From: Leptotrichia sp. HSP-342
GTDB lineage: Bacteria > Fusobacteriota > Fusobacteriia > Fusobacteriales > Leptotrichiaceae
Reading direction: 5' to 3'
Length of the DNA: 64,000 nucleotides
Assembly: GCF_041199995.1 (NCBI RefSeq)
Contig: NZ_CP165646.1
Location: forward strand, 2,170,001 to 2,234,000
Under the pieces are notes generated by a model that was given only the letters and a program-made list of their open reading frames with translations, had not been told where the DNA came from and did no database searches. The translations under genes were made by a program, and so were the position numbers. Below are positions 1-9,497 of the stretch, piece by piece; positions within the stretch are counted from its first letter, which is position 1; every line of letters starts with the position of its first letter.

Positions 1-81
1 AATTCTTTTTAAAATAATTCTCTTTTTATTTTCATCCCAATCTCTCGCTATTTTCGTTATTCTATACTTTCCTGTTCCCAT
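1..81 (-). CDS. N-terminal fragment of an unidentified gene, runs off the window
   Basis: An ATG at position 81 (minus strand) is preceded by GAGGAG at six-base spacing and opens 27 codons that run off the left edge (begins MGTGKYRITKIARDWDENKK). The fragment is basic and has no recognisable motif, so no function is offered. It would be the next gene downstream of the glycoside hydrolase, beyond that gene's terminator. Confidence 0.4.
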   Translation of the reverse strand, partial: MGTGKYRITKIARDWDENKKRIILKRI

Positions 82-201
82 TCCAATCTCCTCATTTCTA
101 CTTTAATCTAATTAAATATTTTTAAATTCAATTCAATTTACATCTTTCTAATCAAAAATACAATTTTCCATTTTTAGTATACCACATCAATATTAAATTT
201 C

Positions 202-236
202 AAAAAAATAAGGAACCATTAAATATAGCTCCTTAT
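202..236 (-). terminator. Rho-independent terminator of the GH13 gene
   Basis: On the minus strand ATAAGGA pairs with TCCTTAT across a 15-base loop and is followed by a run of seven T. It begins just after the stop codon at 243. Confidence 0.7.
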
Positions 237-242
237 CTCTAT

Positions 243-3200
243 TTACTCATAATCTGCATCTATCCTAACTTTTCGCAAAATCATCCCTTCCTTAGCTTTT
301 AAATCCAATTTAATTTTTCCAGCCGGACTTGTTCTGAATATTCTGCCTTCTGTTACCAAGTCAATAAATCTTTCATCTTGATAATTTGTCTCAAATTCCA
401 CGTTTTCCCAACTGTTAAATGAATTATTTATTACAATAATAATTGAATGATCCTCAATTACTCTTTCGTATGCAATTATATCTCTTTCATTGTCAGCAAA
501 CACTTCTCTAAACTTACCATAAACAAGTGTTTTATTTTCAAGACGAATTTTTATTAACTTTTTATACCATTCAAATAAATCACGGTCGACTTTTTGTTGA
601 TAAACTTCATTTTGATTAATGTGAGACGGATTTTTTTCATCATCATATAAAAATTCATTCCATAACATCGGCTTTCGACAATATGGATCTGTTGCTCCCC
701 ACATTCCTACTTCATCACCATAAAACAGCATTGGTGCTCCAATATAAGTCATTTGGAATATTGAAATTAATTTTAGTATATCTTTTGGTTTGATTGGACT
801 ATTTCGCCAATCTATTGTTGTATTTGGATGATAATTTGAAGCTAAATCTGGACGAATCCCGTTATATCCTTTTTCCAGCTGTTTTCCTTCCTCCAGATTT
901 CTTCCAAGCACATCATTTACAATTCTTGAATAAAGCCTGTCAGTATCATGCGAACCGTTTAAGTTCTGACTCGCCTGTAACGCCTGATACGGATACCAAG
1001 TTCTTTTTTCTCGAAGTTCGTTGAAAAAGTCTTATGCCTTTAATTTATACCTTACACCACCTTCACGGCTTTGATTTATAAAGAAACCAATGACTGTTTT
1101 TAACCATTCATAGTTCATTACAGTGTCAAATTTATTTCCACCATTAATATCTCCTGCAGCATTTCCCCAAAGTTCAGCAGTTATGTATGAATCTTTCTTG
1201 CTGCCCTTTACAACTTCACGCCATTCATTCCAGAAATTCTGATTTTCAAGACAATTTGGCACATCTAGTCGCCATCCGTCAATCCCGTCATCCTCCATCC
1301 AGTTTTCACTTTCTTTTCCGTCAGGCCCATACATCCATTTTCTTGTAATATTGAAAATATATTCCTTGTACTCCTGATTAAATGTGTTAAATTCAGGAAG
1401 CGAATCAAATCCTGCCCAAGCGTTATAAGCAGTTCTCTTTCTATTTGCAATTAAAGTTTCAAATGCCTGTTCTTCATTCATTTCATCTGTTATTGGGACA
1501 TGTTCTCCAAAATCTGTAAATTTATACCAGTCCTTGTATTTAGAATTTTCTCCATCCGCAAGCACCATATTAAATGTCCAGTGTTCACTGCTACTATGAT
1601 TGAAAACCCCATCAAATATTACACGGATACCATTTTTATGAAATTCCTTTATCAAATCTACCATTATCAAATCTGATTCTGTCCAAACCCAAGTTGATGG
1701 GTCTTCTGTTTCCCCATATCCATTTCTCCCCCGATTTTCACCATTCAGGCTTACTTCCAGAAGTTTTAGCTCACTGCTTGTCGAAGCCTTGTTTCCAAGT
1801 ACATCCACATACGACTTATTCCCATATTTGTTATTTTTATTAATTTCCACACCATGAGTTTTTCCACTTGTCTTTATTGTTCCAAAGTCTGGTGAAATAT
1901 GTCTAAAGTCATTTGCCCCATATTTATGGTTTTGATATGAGAAAAATACTGGATTTAGCCATACTGCATTAATTCCCAATTCCTTCATGTATGGTATTTT
2001 TTCTTTTATTCCCTGTAAATCTCCACCATACATTCTAGCATATTTCAAGCTGTAGTCAATTTCACGCTCACCTAGTTTTTCCCAAATTACCTGTTCTCTA
2101 AAGTCAGCAGTCCATCTGTTTCTATCAAACTGACTAAGTACATTGTTGCTTTTTTCCCATTTATATTCTTCTACAAAATTTTGTTCGTGAAGTCTATTTG
2201 GCTTAAATGCTTCTGGTCCAAATTCATTAAAAATTGGATCATTATAATGATTTCCATTGTAAAATCTGTCTGGAAAAATATTGTACCAGATTGCCTCTTT
2301 TGCCCAGTTTGGCACATCAAATAACTGTATATCCTTAGAAGTCGTATTCACAATTAATCTCTTTGGTTTGCTATAGCTCAATGTTTTTCCGTTAAAATAT
2401 GCTCTTGAGCCATTATCTTCAAGAATAAAATAATACAAAAGCTTTTTGGCTTCTTTACCAAAATTTATTATCCTTTCAAAATAATCAAATCCATTTGTCT
2501 TATCCTGATATCTTTCCAATTCATAAATCATCTCATAATTATCTTCTTCATGTAAAACAACACTAATATAGGCTCGTTCCACATCGTTCATCTGAGTTCT
2601 TATTTTAAATTCATATTCACTATCCGACAATTTATTAAAATATTGCAAACTGTTATAATTATGCACTATCGCCTTCAAATCAGTATTTTTATCAATTGCT
2701 TCATACACAAATTTTCCAGTTCCAAAATCTCCTTGAGGAAACAATGCTCCATTTTCTCCGATAACCAGTTTTCTATTTTCATTTTGAGGATACCATTTTC
2801 CATCAATCAGATATTTATATTCATAAACTCCCTCTGGCGAAGCAAGTACTACTTTATAGTTTGTTCCTTCAAAATGATGGATAGGTTCTGTATCAGGCTT
2901 CCAGTTATTAAAGTTACCTGCAATTTCAACTTTATCCGCCTTTTCCAATCCAAAATCAGCGATATCCAAGTTCATTCTGTAAAATTTCATTTTAGTTAAT
3001 GAAAATATCTTTTTTGAGGGAAAGTATTCTACATAAATATCTATTCCTTTTTGAAATCCAGTTATTGATTTTGGTGGCAAGTTTTCATCCACTACTGCCT
3101 CAAATCTTTTTGCAAAAGGTGCTGTATGACTATAAGTCACACCACTTATTGCTCCACTTTCCTCATTCTTTATTTCAAAAAAATAACTTCCTGATTCGAC

Positions 3201-3296
3201 ATTTCCCCATTTGTATATAAAATTTTCCCAATTTTGTTTTAAATTTTCTTCCTTATAGAATTTATTATCTTTATAAATTATAATTTTATAGCCCAT
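243..3296 (-). pseudogene. Alpha-amylase family (GH13) enzyme, interrupted by an in-frame TAA
   Basis: A 1,017-codon reading frame for a GH13 enzyme acting on alpha-glucans or maltodextrins (neopullulanase/cyclomaltodextrinase-like). Residues about 120-190 look like a glycogen-binding CBM48-type domain (VEIAGNFNNW), and the catalytic barrel starts near residue 345 (WYNIFPDRFYNG). Visible GH13 motifs are DGVFNH, DGWRLDVPN (nucleophile Asp678) and AELWG (acid/base Glu708). Codon 755, at 1032-1034, is TAA. The same frame continues without shift into the fourth motif NGSHDTDR (Asp784) and the rest of the barrel down to 243. The 754-residue product therefore lacks the third catalytic carboxylate. 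There is no signal peptide. The start is an ATG after AGGAG, 25 bp behind the M18 peptidase gene, so the two are probably co-transcribed. Nonsense mutation, readthrough and base-call error all remain possible. Confidence 0.85.
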
Positions 3297-3321
3297 TTTT
3301 TCTCCTAATTATCTACTCTCC

Positions 3322-4695
3322 CTAATTTAACTCAAAAAATACTTTATATGCTCTGTATGTTTCATATAAATCTGCTTTTGATGAGATTTCAAATAAAGAG
3401 TGCATTGATAAAAGTGCAGGCCCTGCATCTATCGTTCTGATTCCGTAGTAAGCCAAGAACTTAGCAACAGTTCCTCCACCACCTTCATCTACTTTTCCAA
3501 AACCACCCGACTGATATTTAATCTTATTTTTGTCAAATATTTGTCTTATTTCCTGAATAAATTCTGCATCGGCATCGTTTGCCATAACTTTTCCACGACT
3601 TCCTGTATATTTTGCAAATGCCAGTCCATAAGATAATCTTGCCACGTTTTCCACATCATGAACTGACTTAAATACAGGATTTAACGCAGCCGTAACATCT
3701 GATGACAATGCTTTTGAGTTCCATAAAGTTTCCCTCAATATCTGATCATTGTAATTTTTTTCTGTAAGTGACAGCATTTTTCCAACAACATATTCAGGCA
3801 ATGTTGATTTCAAGCTTGTAGAACCTTCACTTCCAATTTCTTCTTTATCTGTCAAATAAATCATAACAGTTTTTTCAGTTTTCTTAATATCAAACAAGGC
3901 TCTAAGCGAAGTATATGCACAAATTCTGTCATCTTGACCATATCCTCCAATCATGCTCTTATCAAGCCCCACATCCCGCAATTTTCCAGCTGGTACAACT
4001 TCCAGCTCCGCTGTAAAGAAATCATCTTCTTCTATTCCATAATCTTTTTTCAATTTATCAAGCACAAACTGCTTTATTTTTTTATTTACATTTTCATCAT
4101 CTAAAGGCATATTTCCAAATAATAATTTTAGTTCTTCACCTTTAATAACATCTCTTGCTTTTCTCTCATCCTGCACATTATAAGACAAATGTGGTAATAT
4201 ATCAGGCATACTGAATACAGGCTCGTCATCTTTTTCTCCAATAGAAAGTGTTACTTTTTCTCCATTTTTTAAGAAAACAACACCATGTAATGCAAGCGGA
4301 GTTGCAGCCCATTGATATTTTTTAATTCCACCATAATAATGCGTGTTTAATAGTGCAAATTCTTCTTCTTCCATTATCGGATTTGGCTTCAAATCCAGTC
4401 TTGGTGAATCCACATGGGAGACAATCATATTGATTCCGCTTTTTATATCATTTCCAACAATTACTGCAATGATATTTTTATTTCTATTGTTAAAATAAAT
4501 TTTATCCCCTTTTTTCAATTCACTTTTTTCATTAATATTGACAAAGCCATTTTTTTTAAGTTCCTTTTCTGTCAAATCCACAAATTCTCTCTCAGTTTTG
4601 GCAGAATCCAAATATTTTTTATAATCCTCAGCAAAGTCAAAAATCACTTTCTTTTGCTCATCTGTATAATTTTTCCACAAATTCTCTTTTGTCAT
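3322..4695 (-). CDS. M18 family aspartyl aminopeptidase
   Basis: A cytoplasmic metallo-aminopeptidase of family M18, 457 residues, the usual length. Metal-ligand motifs are in order: SHVDSPRLD (His, about residue 93), GQDDRICAY (bridging Asp), DKEEIGSEGS (catalytic Glu and Glu ligand) and the C-terminal LLSMHSLFEISS (His). The family removes N-terminal, preferentially acidic, residues from peptides, which fits a window rich in peptide importers. The start ATG follows GGATG. It lies 198 bp downstream of pgi and 25 bp upstream of the GH13 gene. Family assignment is firm; the exact substrate is inferred. Confidence 0.92.
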   Translation of the reverse strand: MTKENLWKNYTDEQKKVIFDFAEDYKKYLDSAKTEREFVDLTEKELKKNGFVNINEKSELKKGDKIYFNNRNKNIIAVIVGNDIKSGINMIVSHVDSPRLDLKPNPIMEEEEFALLNTHYYGGIKKYQWAATPLALHGVVFLKNGEKVTLSIGEKDDEPVFSMPDILPHLSYNVQDERKARDVIKGEELKLLFGNMPLDDENVNKKIKQFVLDKLKKDYGIEEDDFFTAELEVVPAGKLRDVGLDKSMIGGYGQDDRICAYTSLRALFDIKKTEKTVMIYLTDKEEIGSEGSTSLKSTLPEYVVGKMLSLTEKNYNDQILRETLWNSKALSSDVTAALNPVFKSVHDVENVARLSYGLAFAKYTGSRGKVMANDADAEFIQEIRQIFDKNKIKYQSGGFGKVDEGGGGTVAKFLAYYGIRTIDAGPALLSMHSLFEISSKADLYETYRAYKVFFELN

Positions 4696-4732
4696 TTTCT
4701 ACATCCTTTCCAAAACCCACAACACATACAAC

Positions 4733-4771
4733 AAAAGATGGCTACTTGAAAAATGTTCCAAATCAGCCACC
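4733..4771 (-). terminator. Probable terminator after pgi
   Basis: On the minus strand GGTGGCT pairs with AGCCATC (one G-U) across 21 bases, followed by CTTTTGTTG. The T tract is interrupted, so termination may be partial and allow readthrough into the M18 gene. Confidence 0.5.
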
Positions 4772-4893
4772 TTCTTTCCAAACCAAATTAATTTTTCAAT
4801 TTATATAAATTTATTAAAATTTACTAGAATTTTTCAAAATTGAACTATATGAATCATGATGTAAGGTATTTTAGAAATATCTCGGTTGAAATA

Positions 4894-6249
4894 CTATTTA
4901 ACTTCATTCAATTTTTTTTCCAATTCTTTTCCAGCTTCTTCATATCCAGGTTTTCCTAATAACGCAAACATATTTTTCTTATATGCTTCCACTCCTGGCT
5001 GATCAAATGGATTTACACCTAAAAGGTATCCACTTACCCCACATGCTTTTTCAAAGAAATAGAATGTATATCCTAAATGATAAGGAGTAGCTTCAGGAAT
5101 GTTTACACCTAAATTAGGTACATCTCCGTCAATATGTGCCAAAATTACTCCATCAGTTGCTTTTTTATTTACGTAATCCAATGTTTTTCCAGCAATAAAG
5201 TTTAATCCGTCAAGGTTATCCTTGTCACTTTCAATGACAAATTCCACTTCTGGTTTTCCAATAGAAACTACTGTTTCAAAGAATAATCTTTTTCCTTCCT
5301 GAATATATTGACCCAACGAATGCAAGTCTGCTGAAAAGTCTGCCGAAGTTGGATACAATCCTTTTCCATCTTTTCCTTCAGATTCTCCAAATAATTGTTT
5401 CCACCATTCTGCCAAATAATGAACTCTTGGCTCATAATTTACCATTAATTCCAAGTCTTTTCCTTTTCTATGTAAAATATTTCTTACAGCCGCATATTGT
5501 AAAGCCTGATTTTCGTCCATGTTTTTATTTGCAAAGTCATTCATCGCATCTTTTGCTCCAGCCATTAATTCATCAATATTAATTCCAGCCGCCGCAATTG
5601 GTAAAAGTCCTACTGCAGTCAATACAGAAAATCTTCCTCCAACATTGTCAGGTACAACAAAAGTTTCATATCCTTCAGCTGTAGCAAGTGTCTTTAATGC
5701 TCCTTTTTCCTTATCTGTTGTAGCATATATTCTTTTTGCAGCTTCTTCTTTTCCATATTTTTCTTCCAGCATTTTTTTGAACACTCTAAATGCAATGGCA
5801 GGTTCAGTTGTAGTTCCAGATTTTGAAATTACATTTACTGAAAAATCCCTGTCTCCAACTACTTCTATTAAATGTTGTAAATAAACACCGCTCATATTTG
5901 TTCCTGCAAAGTAAATTTCAGGAGTTTTTCTTTTATCTTTTGGCAAGTTATTGTAAAAGCTATGTGATAAAAATTCAATTGCAGCCTTTGCCCCTAAATA
6001 CGAGCCTCCAATTCCGATTACAACTAAAACTTCTGAATCATTTTTAATTTTTTCAGCCGCTTTTTTTATTCTAGCAAATTCATCTTTATCATAGTTTTCA
6101 GGCAAGTCAATCCATCCTAAAAAATCATTTCCTGCTCCACTTTTTGAAGTCAGTACTTCATCTGCCAATTCTACATACGGTTTAATCTGTTTCAATTCAT
6201 TTTCATTAAAAAAATTTTTTGCAAATTGATAATTAAAATTCAATTTCAT
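4894..6249 (-). CDS. pgi: Glucose-6-phosphate isomerase
   Basis: Interconverts glucose-6-phosphate and fructose-6-phosphate in glycolysis. The 451 residues match the short bacterial Pgi form. Sugar-phosphate-binding segments [15 protein letters not shown] and [13 protein letters not shown] (SIS fold) are present, as is the C-terminal region [20 protein letters not shown] with the family lysine. The start ATG follows AAGGAG at nine-base spacing. The 5' leader contains a perfect 9-bp hairpin at 6283-6307. It is the first gene after a long non-coding stretch and is probably transcribed on its own. Confidence 0.96.
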   Translation of the reverse strand: MKLNFNYQFAKNFFNENELKQIKPYVELADEVLTSKSGAGNDFLGWIDLPENYDKDEFARIKKAAEKIKNDSEVLVVIGIGGSYLGAKAAIEFLSHSFYNNLPKDKRKTPEIYFAGTNMSGVYLQHLIEVVGDRDFSVNVISKSGTTTEPAIAFRVFKKMLEEKYGKEEAAKRIYATTDKEKGALKTLATAEGYETFVVPDNVGGRFSVLTAVGLLPIAAAGINIDELMAGAKDAMNDFANKNMDENQALQYAAVRNILHRKGKDLELMVNYEPRVHYLAEWWKQLFGESEGKDGKGLYPTSADFSADLHSLGQYIQEGKRLFFETVVSIGKPEVEFVIESDKDNLDGLNFIAGKTLDYVNKKATDGVILAHIDGDVPNLGVNIPEATPYHLGYTFYFFEKACGVSGYLLGVNPFDQPGVEAYKKNMFALLGKPGYEEAGKELEKKLNEVK

Positions 6250-6758
6250 TTTCTTTTGTCTCCTTAATATATTTTATTCCCTAGATTTCTTTAAAATCAA
6301 GAAATCTCTATTATTCCACACATAGTAATACAACTTTAAAATCGAATAATAATACAACAAAACTACTTAAAAACCAAATTTACAAATTATAAATAATAAT
6401 TATATTTAGTTTTAAAGTGATTTTTTATTAAACTATTTTTTCAACTAAAGTATAACAAAAAAAGCACTTTTTTTCAAATTTTTCTAACATATTTTTAGAT
6501 TTTTAAAAATTTTTTCTAAAAATTTTAAATTTTATTACATAAATCTTTTTAAATTTAGGAATATCTCTATTTTAGATACTCTAAAATTTTCTAAATTTCA
6601 ATCAAAGAAAAATAATTACAATTTTAAAATTAAATTCTAAGTCTTTCAAACCTTGTTTTAAAGTAATTTTATAAAACTTCTATATTTATATAAAAAACTT
6701 TTTATTCATAAATTGCAATATTAATTGCAACATTTTACCAATTTTTTTTTCAAAGGTA

Positions 6759-6787
6759 TTGATTTTCTAAAAAATTTTTGCTATAAT
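6759..6787 (+). promoter_or_regulatory. Promoter of small RNA candidate
   Basis: TTGATT at 6759-6764, 17-base spacer, perfect TATAAT at 6782-6787. No plus-strand gene follows, only a terminator about 70 bases downstream. Confidence 0.65.
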
Positions 6788-6793
6788 AAATTT

Positions 6794-6889
6794 GTTAATA
6801 TTAATATTATTAATCTTTTCATATATCACAACCGAAGAATTAATTGGTCATAAAATACAGTCCGTCAATACCAAATGGACTGTTTTTTA
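6794..6889 (+). ncRNA. Candidate small RNA, about 95 nt
   Basis: Transcription from the TATAAT at 6782 would start near 6794. It would end at a terminator whose stem ACAGTCC (6857-6863) pairs perfectly with GGACTGT (6877-6883), followed by six T. There is no ATG-led ORF inside. The same stem faces the minus-strand short ORF at 6930-7025, so the two transcripts would converge on a shared terminator. Function unknown; transcription is predicted only from signals. Confidence 0.5.
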
Positions 6890-6929
6890 TTTATAAATTT
6901 CTATACTCTATTCAAATAGCAAGTTTTTT

Positions 6930-7025
6930 TTAATTCCTAACAATATTAAATGATTTAACTAAAATAAAAGCTAGTGCTTTATTCTCAACCTTTTTAAATA
7001 AATATTTTTTAATTTTCATATACAT
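6930..7025 (-). CDS. Possible 31-residue basic peptide
   Basis: A short ORF beginning MYMKIKKYLFKKVENKALAF and ending NIVRN. GGGGG lies 11 bases before the ATG, and an extended -10 (TGA-TACTAT) lies just upstream. The peptide has a cationic N-terminus and a short hydrophobic stretch (ALAFILV). Its transcript would run into the same hairpin that ends the plus-strand small RNA. This resembles, but does not prove, an Fst-type convergent toxin/RNA arrangement. A chance ORF in AT-rich DNA is quite possible. Confidence 0.3.
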   Translation of the reverse strand: MYMKIKKYLFKKVENKALAFILVKSFNIVRN

Positions 7026-7145
7026 TTCTACTATTTCCCCCTATTACTTATAGTATCACACAAAAAATACATTTCTAAACATCATTTTAAAAATAAAAAC
7101 AAACTTTGTAACGAAAAAAATCAATTTTCTCTTTTTATTCATTTC

Positions 7146-7191
7146 AAAAAAACACCCAAACTTTCCGAAGTAAAATTCTCTAGTTCAGGTG
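7146..7191 (-). terminator. Terminator of the DUF1304 gene
   Basis: On the minus strand CACCTGAACT pairs with AGTTTGGGTG (10 bp with two G-U pairs), followed by seven T. It lies just past the stop at 7218. Confidence 0.7.
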
Positions 7192-7217
7192 CATTTTTTA
7201 AAATTTAATCAAAATTA

Positions 7218-7592
7218 TTAAAATATTAATGGCAATAATACTGCAATAATAGCCATTAAAGCAGGTAAACCCTGCACTAAAAATATTTTTTTAGAAACTG
7301 TGACAGTACCATAAATAGCCGCACAGATAATACAAATCAGGAAGAAAACTGCAATTTGAAATTGAAATTCTCCACTTTCGATTAAACTCCACACTAATCC
7401 TGTGGCAAGAAAACCGTTGTACAGCCCTTGATTTGCCATCATTTTTTTTACACGTTCATCTTTTAAAAAGTCTATTTCCAGTCCAAAGTTTCTTTGAACA
7501 GTTTCACTTTCATTAAGATACATTTCAAGGATTAATATATAATAATGCTCTAATGCCACAAATAATATTAATATGAATGCCAGTATGCTCAA
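7218..7592 (-). CDS. DUF1304 family small membrane protein
   Basis: 124 residues with four predicted membrane segments: N-terminal FILILFVALEHYYI, a second around GFLATGLVWSLI, then FFLICIICAAIYG and the C-terminal LMAIIAVLLPLIF. The segment NQGLYNGFLATGL is the hallmark of DUF1304 proteins, whose function is not established. The start is TTG at 7592, read from AGGGAG upstream; no in-frame ATG fits. It is probably co-transcribed with map, 44 bp upstream. Confidence 0.8.
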   Translation of the reverse strand: MSILAFILILFVALEHYYILILEMYLNESETVQRNFGLEIDFLKDERVKKMMANQGLYNGFLATGLVWSLIESGEFQFQIAVFFLICIICAAIYGTVTVSKKIFLVQGLPALMAIIAVLLPLIF

Positions 7593-7636
7593 AATAATTC
7601 TCTCCCTTCTTTATATTTTCATGTTCTTTTTTTAGT

Positions 7637-8410
7637 TTAATCTCTTACACTTAAAATTACAGGCTTCCCATCAATAATAGCAAGGCTGTGTTCGTATTGG
7701 GCTGAACGTTTTCCATCTTTGGTAACTGCAGTCCACATATCCGATAGAACTTTTACTTTATAAGTACCGACATTTACCATCGGTTCAACTGTGATTACCA
7801 TTCCATCTTCAATTTTAGCTCCTGTTCCAGCTTTTCCATAATTTGGAATAATTGGGTCTTCGTGCATTTCCTTTCCTACTCCATGTCCTGCAAAATCTCT
7901 TACAAGCGAGAATCCAAAGCTCTCTACATATTCCTGAATAGCATGCCCAATATCTCCAATTCTGTTTCCGGCACGTGCCACTTCAATCCCGATATCTCTT
8001 GCCTTTTCAGTAACTTCCATAAGCTTTTTAGAAGTTTCATCAATTTCTCCTACAGCATAAGTAATTGCAGCATCACCAAAATATCCATCAAGTACTGTAA
8101 CCGTATCAACTGTCAGAATATCCCCTTCCTTTAGTATTTGCTTTTTGCTAGGAATACCGTGTACTACGACTTCGTTTACAGAAATACAAGTTGCGGCTGG
8201 ATAAGGAGGATATGGATGTCCTACATCGTAACCCTTAGTTCCTGGAATTGCTCCTTGACTTCTAATGTAGTCTTCAGCGATTTGGTCCAGTTCGTATGTG
8301 CTGATTCCAGCTTTTATGTGTTTTGGTAATACATCTTCAAAAAGTCTTGCGATTATTTCATTAGCTTTTTTTATTTTTTTTATTTCATCCAATGTTTTAT
8401 AAATTATCAT
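7637..8410 (-). CDS. map: Methionine aminopeptidase, type I
   Basis: Removes the initiator methionine from nascent proteins. 257 residues, typical for the type Ia catalytic core with no N-terminal extension. The five metal ligands are visible in order: Asp in LTVDTVTVLDG, Asp in GYFGDAAIT, His in FAGHGVGKEMHEDP, Glu in TVEPMVNVG and Glu in YEHSLAI. It lies 189 bp downstream of adk, the common adk-map order of ribosomal-protein regions, but no secY is adjacent. Confidence 0.96.
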   Translation of the reverse strand: MIIYKTLDEIKKIKKANEIIARLFEDVLPKHIKAGISTYELDQIAEDYIRSQGAIPGTKGYDVGHPYPPYPAATCISVNEVVVHGIPSKKQILKEGDILTVDTVTVLDGYFGDAAITYAVGEIDETSKKLMEVTEKARDIGIEVARAGNRIGDIGHAIQEYVESFGFSLVRDFAGHGVGKEMHEDPIIPNYGKAGTGAKIEDGMVITVEPMVNVGTYKVKVLSDMWTAVTKDGKRSAQYEHSLAIIDGKPVILSVRD

Positions 8411-8599
8411 TTTTTGTACTTCTTCTTTCTAAATTTCTTTTTTATTTTTTTAGTATATATATTTGACAATTTAATACTTTTTTACAAAAAATCTTGTACT
8501 TTTGCAAATAAAATTTTATTAATTATCAAATAATATCAAATAAGTTTAGTAATATTACTCTAAAATCAAATTCAATCTTAAATAATTTGAAATTATTTA

Positions 8600-9229
8600 C
8601 TATTTTTCCAAGATATCAATTATATCTTTTGTAATTTCTTCCAGTTTTTTTGCACCATCTACACTGTAAACTTTATTTTGTTTTTTGTAAAAATCCAATA
8701 CTGGTGCTGTTTGTTCGTTGTAAACTGCAAGTCTTTTTTTCACTGTTTCTTCATTATCATCTGCCCTTTGTTCCAAATCTTCTGGATTTTCATCAACTGG
8801 CGGATTATATTTTATGTGATAAATTTTACCAGTCTTTTTCGATACTCTTCTTCCTGTGATTCTTTCAATAATTTCTTCATCGCTAACTTCAAGTGCGATT
8901 ACTTTTTCAATTTCTCTGTTTGATTTTTCCAAAATTTTGTCAAGTTCTTCAGCTTGAGCTACTGTTCTTGGAAATCCATCCAAAATAAATCCTTTTTTAC
9001 AGTCATCTTCCTGCAATCTTGCTTCTACAAGCCCATTTACAATGTCATCAGAAACCAATTTCCCTTCATCCATCAATTTTTTGGCTTCCATTCCTAGTGG
9101 AGTCTTGTTTGCAATTGCAGCTCTCAAAATGTCCCCTGTTGAAATTTGAGGAATTTCATATTTTTGAATTAATTCCTTTGCTTGAGTTCCTTTTCCTGCT
9201 CCAGGTGCTCCAAATAACACTATATTCAT
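8600..9229 (-). CDS. adk: Adenylate kinase
   Basis: Converts AMP plus ATP to two ADP. 209 residues with the P-loop GAPGAGKGTQ at residues 7-16, the AMP-binding region STGDILRAAI, DGFPRTVAQAEEL, and a long-form LID domain (residues about 125-165) beginning GRRVSKKTGKIYHIKYN. The LID has no cysteines, so it is the non-zinc type. It is followed by map; the upstream region contains the phosphohexomutase terminator. Confidence 0.96.
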   Translation of the reverse strand: MNIVLFGAPGAGKGTQAKELIQKYEIPQISTGDILRAAIANKTPLGMEAKKLMDEGKLVSDDIVNGLVEARLQEDDCKKGFILDGFPRTVAQAEELDKILEKSNREIEKVIALEVSDEEIIERITGRRVSKKTGKIYHIKYNPPVDENPEDLEQRADDNEETVKKRLAVYNEQTAPVLDFYKKQNKVYSVDGAKKLEEITKDIIDILEK

Positions 9230-9361
9230 AATTATTTATCCGATATTTAAAATTAAATATCGCTCCTTTCCAAATTTATTTTTTCACATCTAATTTTAAC
9301 ATTTTAAAAGCCATTTTTCAATTTTCTTTTTTAAATTTTCAAAAAAATAACCAAAAAAGAA

Positions 9362-9387
9362 AAAAAACTGAATTTAATCAGTTTTTT
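9362..9387 (-). terminator. Terminator of the phosphohexomutase gene (symmetrical)
   Basis: AAAAAACTGA / TCAGTTTTTT around a 6-base loop. The hairpin is symmetrical and could work in both directions; the only gene reading into it is the minus-strand phosphohexomutase. Confidence 0.7.
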
Positions 9388-9497
9388 CTGCTAAAGAACT
9401 ATTTAGCTAATTTAAGTTAGAGTGGGTAGTAAACCCATGTATATTTTACCACATTTATAAATTTTATCAATACCTTTTTTTAATTTTTTATTTTTTC

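Larger units (their letters stand above)
6250..7217. other. 968-bp AT-rich intergenic region
   Basis: No long gene is present. It holds a hairpin in the pgi leader (AGATTTCTT / AAGAAATCT, 6283-6307), a plus-strand promoter plus small RNA candidate ending in a bidirectional terminator (6759-6889), a short minus-strand ORF (6930-7025) and the terminator of the DUF1304 gene. 6310-6750 is nearly pure A/T and shows nothing else I can support. Confidence 0.6.
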
